A stretch of 64,000 nucleotides of DNA from Mortierella sp. BCC40632 (Eukaryota; Mortierellomycota; Mortierellomycetes; Mortierellales; Mortierellaceae). Of the stretch, positions 1-12,137 are shown piece after piece; position 1 is the first letter of the stretch; each line of letters begins with the position of its first letter. The notes beneath the pieces were generated by a model that did not search any database, was not told the DNA's origin, and was given only the letters and a program-made list of their open reading frames with translations. Both the position numbers and the translations under genes were made by a program. The DNA is taken from NCBI GenBank assembly GCA_011634665.1, contig WAEK01000011.1, positions 93,501-157,500 on the forward strand, given 5' to 3'.

Positions 1-2264
1 TCACCCTTGTCTTGTTGCATTTCGATCCTCCTTGAAGCGGAAAGACATCTGCAAAATGTTGTATTCATCCTCATTCTCAACCATCATAGGCGTACAATCG
101 TCTTCGTCCACAAGCTATTAACAACGCAAAGCAAAAGAAGACTTAGAAAACAGGTAGTCATAACATACGATCCAGACAGATGATTGCAGCCCTACCTTGC
201 GGAAGTTAACGCTGAATTTGGTCTCGAGTTGGTCGGCGTAGGTGCGGAAAAGCGTTAAAAGCAAGTCGTTCAGCTTGCTAACAGGATAATTATAGGACTA
301 TCAAACCGAAAGGAATTAGTCTACTGGTCAAGGAGCATCAGAACAAACACATGGATAGTAAGAGGGGTTGGGGGTTAGAGTAGAACATTACCTCCATTGT
401 CTGAATGTAGAGCATCAACTGCAGTTTGACGTCCAGGAACATCTCTGGGTCCTGACAGTTGGCCAACCCTTCGGACAGGAATCGTAGCAAAAGATTGGTG
501 ACCATGTCGCAAAGCTCATCCAACTATTAAAAAAAAAAAAAAAAAAAAAAGAGAGAGAGAGAGAATGAATGTTGGTACTTGTAAGAATGAATGTGATTTG
601 GCTCTTCCGTCTTCCATAACAGATCAAAAGGAGCGATAGTATTTTTTTATCCGCCTGATCTGTTACCTGCGCTTGGGTCCGGAAGTTATTCGTGGTATGG
701 AAAATGATGTGCTCGACAATAAAGAACCCCACAATATCATGAAGGAGTGATTCAAATCCCTCAATATTACGATCCTTGAGGTTCAAGGACGAGGTCATTG
801 AAGAATGTGTCAACTTGGCCTGTGCCTTTCTGTCTTCTGCGTAGTTGGACCTGAACTCTGCACGCTGGCCAAGCTCGTCGTAAATATGAAGGCATTGGTA
901 TAATGGCTTGAAATCCAGCTTCACTTCCTCCATATCTTGAATGGCAACTGTGTGGCACAAAGTCCGTTCACAAATCACGAAGAGGAATCATCAGTTTTCA
1001 AATACTCGGAGACAGTAAGCAATCCAATTTTTTTCGAGGAACACAGCCATATTCTTACCTTCAGCGGCCTCATTCACAGCAGCCTCCACAGGAGAGTTCA
1101 CATTATGGGTAATCCTGAGCTTATAATCCTTGCTCGACCTATCTCGCCATCTTTGCTGTCTTTCAGCCATCCTGTTCATGGCGATTTTTCCCATTTCCTT
1201 TTGTGTCGTACGGATGCTACAATACGCCAATTCCAAAGCTTCGTCAATGAGGCGATAGTTGTTCAATAACCAATCAAGGAGATTAATCTCGAGTAAATAA
1301 GCGTTACCTGAAAAGCCATTCTTTTACTTCTGTTGTAACAGCATCCTTGATCGCATGCTGAAGAATAGGAATGCAGTCCTCTGTGGAATAATTCAAAGAA
1401 AAAGAAAAAAAAAGGGGGGGCAGAGAGAGAAAGACAAACGTTCAGTAAAGAATGGCCACAATAATGGAGACTTATGCAACATCTAGAATAAATCTACACT
1501 CACGCATATGTCTTGCAAACTCAAACTGGATGACACTGCGTAAATGCGCCACTTGGATCTCGTCTACAATCTGTTAAAGAAAAATCAGCGAGTTACTAAA
1601 CAGGGGGCCAGCAGTCAAAGGGAGTTTATGTAACTAATTCTTTATCCCAGTCGCTTCCTTTCAACAGCCCCAGAAATTGGACATACCCTAAGAGCTGAAA
1701 AATATTTTCGATTCTCCACTTGCACGTTGACTCTGTTGGCGAGATCGAGAAAGGTAACACAGGTGCGAAGAGTATCCATGGCCGTTGCAATATTCTCCAG
1801 AATCTTTTTGGACTCGATAAGTTCTTTTTTCTATTGGAAAGAGAAAAGGGAGTGCCCGATGAAATAAGTCAATGGATAAATCCAAGGGACAGGCGAGCCT
1901 CTGAACAAAGAATCCAAGCTGATAAACAAGATGGCAGAACTGAACATACTTTCATTGTGAGTTCTGCTCCTGCTTGCTGAACATCAGTGTTGAGAGTGCC
2001 AATCTTGTTCTTCAGATCAACAGTTCCCTGCCTGACTTTTAACAGTCTGTCAACGGATTCAACGAACTCTTGGTAGTTTGAATTGCACATCTTTTCGATT
2101 TCTAACTCCTTGCGACGAATGAACATGCCGAGCTGGTCCAAGAACTGCTTCATCTTATTGTTGCGGTAAACCTCCTTCATGGTCGGACCAAGATGCTCAA
2201 GGTTCTCTGCGTCATTGGTCGCATCAGAGACCAAGACGAGCTGCTGAATGTCGAACTCTGCCAT
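1..2264 (-). CDS. SEC15: Exocyst complex subunit Sec15 (EXOC6), 3' end beyond window
   Basis: Sec15 is the exocyst subunit that binds the Rab Sec4/Rab11 on secretory vesicles and helps tether them to the plasma membrane. Nine exons can be placed: 2264-1950, 1830-1687, 1570-1504, 1380-1308, 1216-1059, 935-667, 523-392, 273-196 and 114-1; joins are in phase. Exon 1 carries the Sec15 N-terminal stretch with IEKMCNSNYQEFVESVDRLL and a coiled coil. Later exons give VKEWLF, then an IRTTQKEMGK segment, and then FKPLYQCLHIYDELGQRAEF, all typical of the family. The intron between VKEWLF and the IR segment is inferred because reading through loses the alignment. Only about 390 residues are present; the C-terminal half lies to the left of the window. 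It diverges from the transporter gene at 2773. Confidence 0.9.
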
Positions 2265-2772
2265 GCTGAGATACCAGGCGTTCGTGCCGTATGTCGTTGG
2301 TGAAAAAAAGGTGCTTAATGGAGAGGGAACAAAGAGTGTGAAGTGACACGAGAAAACGTCTAGCGCGCATCAGTTTCCTGAACAACCTCCCACTCCCAGA
2401 AATACAGTCACATTCTCCGCTTTTAGCGGATGGTCCATGGATACTGACTGAGCATCAGCCAAGTTACTCGAACTGGAGCCTTGAGCCCATGTTCCCGAAA
2501 GGCTGTGTTTCTACGTATCGCTCCCTACGTTGAACTTGGACAAGTACCGGGTCCCCAACCTTCCACTACACACACATGCACCGCCTCCGCACACGACCGA
2601 CAGTTAGCTTCGACAGTTAGCTTCGACAGTTAGCTTCGACAGTTTGCCTCAAGTGGTCTCATTGGTCCTATATTTTTACCTGGTCTCATCATTCTGCTCG
2701 ACACCTCTTTGTTCTTTCTTTCTTTCTCACCTCTCTCCCGCGACATTCACCCAAATCGATCGATGCTCGGCC
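2265..2772. promoter_or_regulatory. Divergent spacer between SEC15 and the SLC45-like gene
   Basis: About 500 bases separate the two divergent start codons, so the spacer should hold both promoters and 5' leaders. I see no clear TATA box. A 13-bp tandem repeat (2598-2649) and pyrimidine-rich stretches just upstream of the transporter ATG are the only marked structures. Confidence 0.5.
2598..2649. repeat. 13-bp tandem repeat, four copies
   Basis: The unit CGACAGTTAGCTT is repeated three times exactly (2598-2636) and a fourth time with changes (2637-2649). It lies in the divergent promoter region about 120 bases before the likely transporter start. Confidence 0.85.
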
Positions 2773-4059
2773 ATGGCTCGCTCAGCCATGGCACATTCTC
2801 AACGACACCTACAACAAGGGCCCGACTTTTTTGAGACGGCCCCATTCATCGACAATGGTCATGGACATCGGCTCCGTCAAAACTCACCTCGTCTCCAACA
2901 GTCTTCCACCTCGGGTTCCACTCTCACCACTCACTCAAGACACAACCCACAAGGCTCTGGTCCACCCAGCCGTAAACCAGGACTTCATGGCTGGGCCCAT
3001 ATCCGAGGTCCCACGCAAACCATTCGTATGATCTTTCTGACTACAGCCCTGATGGGGTAAGCGACTCGACTACTCATATCCCTTTAGCTCGATACGACAG
3101 TTATCAACTAGTAGCCCAACCTGTTGGTATTCTCGCTCCCCTTACTCATGAATCCATCCCTCTTATCGACCTGTTTCTTTGCAACGATACCAATAGGCTC
3201 CAGTTCACATGTATGTTGATTGTTCACACGGACACGGGAAGACTATATTCTGTCCATGACTTCATTATGAGTTTGAGTTTAGTTTTGGTTCATTCTGTGC
3301 AGGCGATGGGCCACACCTCTGCTCACTGCCTTTTTTTTTTTTTTTTTTTTTTTCCTCTCTCTTGGGGATGTTCCTCTCTTCAATCGCATGGTATTGTAGG
3401 GTCCGTCGAGATGGCCTACGGCACTCCCTTCCTGCTCCAGCTTGGCCTCTCCAAGTCACTCATGTCACTCGTCTGGCTCGCAGGACCTTTATCTGGTACA
3501 GACTCACAAAACCCGCCGCGGTAACACCCGAGCAATCACCTCTTCACTAGACTAATCAAATGTTACCCAAAAAAAAAAAAAAAAAAAATCCCGGATTAGG
3601 ATTGGTGATGCAGCCTGTAGTTGGCGTCTTATCGGACCGGTGCACCTTAAGACTTGGCAGGAGGCGACCTTTCCTCATCATTGGAGTCATCGCGGTTGTG
3701 GTCACCTTCCTCTCCCTCGGCTGGTGTAGAGAGATCATGAGAGGACTACTTGGTGCTGAGAACCCAAAGGTATGACTGAACAGAGACAAGAAGTTGCATG
3801 AGCCTCGCAAACTGAACTCTGTATTTTCTTATGTACAAACTAACGGGAGTACCTGCTTATCTTTACCTGGGTTTGTGGCGTCGATTTGTTGAGTAGCTGA
3901 GCGAAGCGACCATCTTGATGGCGGTAGCATCGATCTACATCTTGGACTTTGCCATTAACTGTGGTATGTTCCCATGGAGATGGAGAGCACACTCACATCG
4001 GCCTCGATACTAAATGACTATCTTGCTCACTCTTTGCTTTCCTCTTTGCGCCTAACTTT

Positions 4060-4112
<53 letters not shown>

Positions 4113-6164
4113 CCTCTAGTTCAGGCAAGCTGCAGGACTTTGATTGTTGACAGTCTCCCTTCGTCTCAACAGGAAGCTGCTGCTGCATGGGCAAGCAGAC
4201 TAATGGGACTTGGTGGCATCTTTGGCTACTTTATGGGCAATATCAATCTTCCAGAACTGATTCCAGCGTTTGGAGATACTCAGATCAAGGGACTTTGTGT
4301 CATTGCTTGTATTTTCTTGGTTATGTCTGTTGGATTGACTTGTCTTACTGTCACAGAGAGGTTCTTGGTTCGACCATCGACGTAAGCAAAATATGATTCT
4401 GTCTCCAAACGCCAAACGGATACAATTGTCCGAGAGGTATAACTTTGTCATTTACCATTTCCATAGCTTCTTGTCTCTCGCTAATAAGTCCCTTTTTTTT
4501 TCTTTTTTTCGAAACTTGTTGCGCTAATTACTAATAGGAAATCAGAGTCAAAGATCAACGAATTCATGCAAGGGTTCACAACCATTTTTCGTGCCATCCG
4601 ATACTTGCCCACTCGGATTCAATATCTATGCAACGTCCAATTCTTTGCATGGATGGGCTGGTTTCCCTTTTTGTTTTACTCTTCCACTTACATTGCAGAG
4701 ATCTATACGCTGGAGCAAAATCAAAAGGGTACACCCATTGACCTACCAGAGGAAGGGTCAGATCCTTCGGCAGGAGTTCAGGATGCCGCTGTTCGAGCTG
4801 GATCCTTTTGTCTCCTTGTTTACTCTGTGATCTCACTAATAGCATCGATACTACTTCCAGTTTTCGTGGAGCCTGACACTCAGCTTTCTTCAGACTCTGG
4901 CATGGATCGAGGACCATTTGCTGCCATGACCTCAGCATCGCCTTCTCTCGACCGCCAAAGAGATTCAAACTCGGGACTCGGGACTCGGCCATTGAGATTC
5001 ACTCGATGGAGGCGATGGTGGCCAAGATGGCTACGACTCCCAATCCCTGGACTCACATTGCCTCGGACATATACGCTCTCACTGGTACTGGTTTCTTTTT
5101 CGCTGCTAAGTACCTGGTACGTTCGGGACCTCCGAGGAACTACCATCCTGTTTGCCTGTTGCGGTATAGCATGGGCAGTATCAATGTGGGCACCCTTTTC
5201 AATCTTGGGAGAGGTGATTTCACAACGAATGCAAAATGATTTACACCAGGAGCGCACTCATGGAAGAAGTGTCCACAATGGTCGGCACAGCGATGAGAAT
5301 GAAGGACAGGAAGAAGATAGCGAACTTCTCTTCCACAAGGAAGAAGACGATGATGACTACATCATAGAAGAAATCCGGATGACAGAGAGCCACCTAGGGC
5401 GAAAGTACCAACCAGTAGAATCTCGGGAGAGTCTTGAGGAGGTAGTGACAGAAACAGATATTCGGAATGACCGACTCAATCACGAAATCAATGGAAATGG
5501 CATCAAAGCTGAAGGGTCTTTGACAATAGGCTCAAGACAAGGAAGCACAATGGGCGCTGATGTTGACATTTCAAGTAGTCGCAAGGACAGTGACTTCGAG
5601 CCCTCCAGGTTTTACGGACGAGACGAAGAAGAAGCAGAAATGGCTCCGACAAGGTTGGTCGATCAGCTCAACACTAGCCAGAACAATAATCACTTTACAT
5701 CGCGTCGGGTCTCCTCTTTTCAACACCATTCCAAGCCATCTAATCATCCTCGTCATCATATCCATTATCGCGGCGACACCCACGACAAACATGATTCTAC
5801 CCATCAATACCCTCCATCTGCTAGTCCATTGCAGCCTTTGTCGTCGTCGTCCTCATTGCCGTCATCGTCCTCATTGCCAACGGCATCCAATGCCACAGGT
5901 CAAGACAGTTCTGCGGCAGCAGAGACCTCCTCTGCAGGAGCTCTATTGGGGATCCACAACGTCTATATTGTTCTACCTCAATTCCTGGTTAGTTTCTTGA
6001 GCAGTGTCATCTTTGCGGCGATTGAACCGAAGGATAGCTCTGACAATGACCAGGAATCGAATTCGGCCGATCCTCAGACAATCGGTGTAATGCTTCGTTT
6101 CGGAGGACTGATGGCTGCCGTTGGTGCACTGCTGAGTCTCAAGTTATGGAAGAAGCATTTGTAG
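2773..6164 (+). CDS. SLC45/SUT-type sugar transporter (MFS)
   Basis: A major-facilitator proton-coupled sugar transporter of the SLC45/plant SUT group (compare S. pombe Sut1), expected in the plasma or vacuolar membrane. Secure exons are 3400-3495, 3600-3769, 3897-3963, 4120-4381 and 4538-6164, all in phase. They encode VEMAYGTPFLLQLGLSK, AGPLSG, QPVVGVLSD followed by the LGRRRPF loop, and a 532-residue last exon with a large hydrophilic Ser/Asp/His-rich cytoplasmic loop before the final membrane helices. An upstream exon ends at 3210 (RLQFT, splitting the Trp codon). The 5' end is not settled: an exon from ATG 2773 fits in composition, and an intron 3057-3100 would keep frame, but that join is a guess. 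One intron contains a (CT)n run at about 4063-4109. Family assignment is firm; substrate is unknown. Confidence 0.85.
4063..4109. repeat. (CT)n microsatellite in transporter intron
   Basis: An uninterrupted CT run of about 23 units forms the pyrimidine tract ahead of the 3' splice site at 4119. Confidence 0.9.
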
Positions 6165-6487
6165 ATAGTATACAAGCATAAAAAGAAGAGTTAAAAGGAA
6201 AAAAGCGGACTTGCGCATTGACCAAGCGATCGTATGCAGCGGGAAAAATTAAAGCGCTACCAATAAACCGGCCAACTTCTCTCATCTCAGATTTTTACTC
6301 GTATAAAAAAAAAAAAAAAAAAAAAGGGGGGATCCAAAGCAGATAGAGAGAGATTATGTCTTCCTTTTTTTTATTACAATCCTGAGAGGGCCAACAAGAA
6401 AAAGGAAACCGGGTCTTTTCTTTCCTGTTTTTTTTTCTTCTTTTTAGCGTTTGGTTGGTTTTGGTTGGTTTTGGTTGGTTTGGTTGT
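6165..6487. other. Convergent 3' spacer (transporter / uL16)
   Basis: This spacer holds the 3' ends of two converging genes. It contains an A run (about 6304-6325), a T-rich stretch and a GGTTTT-type direct repeat at about 6451-6487 running up to the uL16 stop codon. No gene is seen. Confidence 0.6.
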
Positions 6488-8673
<2,186 letters not shown>

Positions 8674-9550
8674 CTAGGTTGAACGCGATCTTGCCCCACT
8701 ATCACCCACGTCAATATCATCGTCTGAATCATCGTCACGATACTGGCCTGGCGTATCATTTTGCAGAGTGAACTCCTGTCTGCTTTCCCCACTCGCGCGT
8801 TCTCCATAGTTGCCATTCTCTTCATCCTCCTCCTCCTCGTCCTTGAATCGAACGCCAAGTCCATGCTTCTTTCGTGACATGTCCGTCAAAGGTCGACTTG
8901 CTGCCTCTTCCTCATTCTCATCAACACTGTCTTCATCCTCATCTCTTAGACGCAGATCCAACTCATCCTGGTCGTCTTGGTCTTCCCTGAAAATCAACCC
9001 ATCCTCATGAAGCTGCGCGTCGACATCCTCCCAGTCTAGTCCTGTCGCACCGTGGAGGTCGTCGTCGGACAACGCAATCGGTCCTCTTCGACTCAGATGG
9101 TCCCCTGAGGGTGCTGAACCGCCGTTAAAGATCTGGAGTGGGATATTAAGTCCTCTTGGCAAGAGTGTGGAAGCTCGTCGGAAACAGTAGAGGAGGCCCA
9201 AAAGAGAAAAGATGGTGATAGCTATCGACTAGAGCAAATAACGGCTGTTAGAATCCGAGATAGAAGAAAGAGAGAAGAAAGAGAGAGAGAAAAAGAGAGA
9301 GAACCAAGGCTCTCAAGCAACTTTGACTCGTAGAAAGGAGTTCTTCAAGAACGTCAGCAGCAGGAGCTCAAGCGCTTACAAAGCCCATGCCCACCGTGGG
9401 TTGGTCATCGTCAAAAGCCCCTATTACCCCACGCACGCATACATTATCAAGCACCAGAACAAGAAAGAGACTTGACACGTTAGAGAAGAAGCTTTGGTGA
9501 ATACAAGTCATCTCACAAAAAATATAGAGCTTCTTTCCATGAGAAGCCAT
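8674..9550 (-). CDS. Small single-pass membrane protein with acidic tail
   Basis: Not assigned to a family. The main exon (9228-8674, 185 codons with stop) begins in a transmembrane segment, SIAITIFSLLGLLYCFRR. A soluble tail of about 160 residues follows that is very rich in Asp and Glu and ends in Asp/Ser/Arg. The upstream exon ends at 9380 with FDDDQPTVGMGF. It either reads open to an ATG at 9550 or contains a further intron that would join MASHGKKLYIF to AFDDDQ. The layout (short N-terminus, one helix, charged tail) suggests a tail facing the cytosol or nucleoplasm. Function unknown; existence of the gene is well supported by the in-phase splice at 9380/9228. Confidence 0.6.
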
Positions 9551-10093
9551 GAAAGGAGGAATGACAGAGTGTCGGTTCTGGGAAATCAGTCATTTCGTAC
9601 TTGGTCCAAGGATGGAATGTATGCTTGGCATCGAGATTATCCTTTGGTGATTCTGAATGGGTAGAAAGAGCGAGCGAGAGAGAGAGACAGAGAGGGAAAA
9701 AAAGGGAGGATAGACGAGAGGGCCCCTGCCACTCCTTCTTCCTCCTTCAAGGTCGACTTCCACCATTCACCTCGAAAGCCGTCCCACCTTCTCCTCTTGC
9801 TCTTCTCCTTCCCACCCTTAACCACAGAATGGTCTGTGCCTGAAGCCAACACCCATACATTCACAAACTCATAAAATTTAAAGAAAAAAAAATGCCAAGA
9901 ATCCAGCTGTCATCTTGTGTTTATTGCTCGCCAACAACTAGGGGGAAATCGCCGAACTGTCTGTCCTCCTCGAAATACTATACAGGATTAAAACAGCGGG
10001 AAAGAAAAATGATGGAGAGGAGGAGGAAGAGGAGGAGTAGGAAAGGTGGGGAGAGAAGTAGAAAAAAAGAAGAAAAGAAAAAAGCATCCTGCT
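9551..10093. other. Spacer, no gene seen
   Basis: It holds the presumed promoter of the acidic membrane protein gene and the 3' region of CK2 beta. Purine-rich GA/GGA stretches occur at 9668-9720 and 9995-10085. No RNA gene or supported ORF. Confidence 0.5.
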
Positions 10094-11214
10094 CTAGTTC
10101 ACATCCGCCATAGCGCCAGACTCGGTCGCATTGTTTCCTTCATTAGCCTTCTGCTTGGCGAGGCTCTGCTGTGTGGTTGAAGAACCCGAGGCAGTCGACG
10201 CACTGGGGAGTCCTTCAATGCCGGCCATAATCCTTGCATGGCTCTCTTCCCGAATCATGTCCTGGTATCTATGCAGCTTGGCAACATCATGCAGCTTGAA
10301 TCCAAAAATCCTTGGCACATAACGATCCGTGCTCTTGGGCGGCACCAACTGTGGGTAAACCTGGAAGAGCATGTGAGGGAAACTGCAGCCAAAGTACGCA
10401 CCATCGATCGATGCATGGCGAGTCGACTTTGGATTATAAACGTCCTCACAACGGCAGCAGAAGAGCTTAACAGACTTTGAGAAGGGAACATCCGAAAGAG
10501 CGACTGGCAAGAGTGGGTGGTTGTGGCAAAGCACCCGTGGGCACCTTCCGAAATCGCACTTTTTGAACTTTTCAAGCTATTCAGTGATTTGTTTTTGTTT
10601 TTTGTTTTTGGGTAAACAACAGTTGGGTTAGACAAAGTAGCGATAATATATCCAAGAAGTCCGTGCGGATCCAATTGCCAGCACTGTCTTTCTCCTTGAC
10701 CATGAGACAAGAAGAAAAGAGAAAGAGAAAGAGAGAGAGGGAGGGAGAAGGAGGGAGAAGGAGGGAGAAGGAAGTCCTCGTAAAGCAGGGACAGAGACCG
10801 TACCATCTTTGTGAGCCCATGAGTAGTAATGATGAAGCGAGCATGGATCAATCCATAAAGGTGACGAGCAGACTTTTTCAACAATATCGCGCATCTCCTC
10901 GTCCAGGTTCTCGTCTAAAAGCACAATAGAATCACAAGGGGGAAAAAACGGGTTAGCATATCGGTTCCCCTATCCCAAGAACTGGGATTACAAAAAAAAA
11001 AAAAAAAGGCTATAACATTACCAAGGTTATCCGTGATCAAATCCAACGCTTGAGAGTAGTACTGGACCTCGGTGTTAAGTCCTGTGAGGTTGAACCTGTC
11101 CAGGATATAGTCTTCATCGACCTCACAAAAATACTCATTTCCCTTAGTGCCCAAGAACCAGTCGATCCAGTACTTTGTGTAGTCAGAATCAGATCCACTT
11201 GTGCAGTCTTCCAC
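10094..11214 (-). CDS. CKB1: Casein kinase 2 beta (regulatory) subunit, with one frame break
   Basis: The regulatory subunit dimerises through its zinc finger and assembles with two alpha subunits into CK2. Exons: 11214-11022 ([25 protein letters not shown]), 10914-10804 (EEMRDIVE, then [10 protein letters not shown]) and 10576-10094 (CPRVLC...CRC zinc finger, [14 protein letters not shown]). The last exon ends with a Ser/Thr/Gln-rich tail. Exon 2 is one base too long: the frame changes in an A5 run at about 10873-10877, between DIVE and KSARHLYG. Both halves match the family, so an extra A explains it. The true start codon lies upstream of 11214 in a short unplaced exon; the codon at 11214 itself is GTG. 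Identification is firm; whether the break is real or a sequencing error is open. Confidence 0.88.
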
Positions 11215-11364
11215 TATGGAATGACGACATTTTACGGAGACGAGAGAGGAAGAAAAGATGCAGATATGATATCAGGAGACATGTCAAGCATACGACAGGC
11301 CAGATAAACGAACAAACGGCCAGGAACTATTGACTCACTGTTTAGAGCTAGGGAGCAGAAAGTA

Positions 11365-11400
<36 letters not shown>

Positions 11401-12137
11401 GAGGTTTGGAATTGGGTTGTAAAGGATAGCAGCAAAAAAAAAAAAAAAAAAAAAGGGAGAAAGAGAAAGAAAGGCAAAGGTGGTGATGTTAGATTCTACA
11501 GGGGTTTTGTCACAAGGTCAATATACCCCGGAGAAAAGACAAAAGCGTCCCTCCCTAGCAGGGAGAGGAGGGGCTGAGTTTAGAGGAGCCCCAGGTATTA
11601 GAGTACCCTCGTCCCCAGGATGCAATATGTTCAGCCAAGGGAGACAATGAGAATCCTGGTCAGATGTGGGTGTGGAAAGCCATTATCCTTCCATCTGAAA
11701 AGAAAGAAAGATAAAAGATGGTGAAGCCCACAGGTGGTCGTTTGTTGGTTGATCCCTTTGTCCTCCCAGTGTACAGTCAAAAGCTGACGAATCAGATGCC
11801 AGAGTCTCTCATCCATGTCTGTTGGGTCAGTCCGCCTGGCTTGCTGGGAGTTAGACCATTACTATCAGCCGAGGATATACATACAGAAAAAAGTATAGAA
11901 TGCAGAGATGCAATGGGCTTGATGAAGGTAATGAGAAGCTTGAATGAATGGATGATGGGCTACAAAAGGAGCGTACTTTTGCTCTTCAAACCCTCTCTCC
12001 ATCTCTTGGTTTGCCACAAATAACGCAGAAACCCCGCTTTCGAGGGTCACAAGCCACCTCTAGGGAAAGCTGGTGTACTTTTTTTTTTTTTTTCTATATA
12101 CACTTGTACTTGTCAGAACAACGACTAACAGCTTTGT
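11215..12137. other. Spacer with long A runs; likely CK2 beta leader
   Basis: Contains the unplaced 5' exon and promoter of CK2 beta and the 3' flank of the poly-Q gene. Apart from A runs (11,367-11,399 and about 11,432-11,454) and a T run near 12,080, nothing is recognised. Confidence 0.5.
11367..11399. repeat. A33 homopolymer
   Basis: Thirty-three consecutive A, among the longest mononucleotide runs in the window. Confidence 0.95.

Noticed and set aside
1221..1307. Continuous coding through 1307-1217 in SEC15 (INLLDWLLNNYRLIDEALEL)
   Set aside because: The reading is open, but it is in another phase from the preceding exon. Removing it as an intron joins VKEWLF to SIRTTQKEMGK in phase, as in the family.
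2598..2649. A CRISPR-like array
   Set aside because: The units are directly adjacent with no spacers and the organism is a eukaryote.
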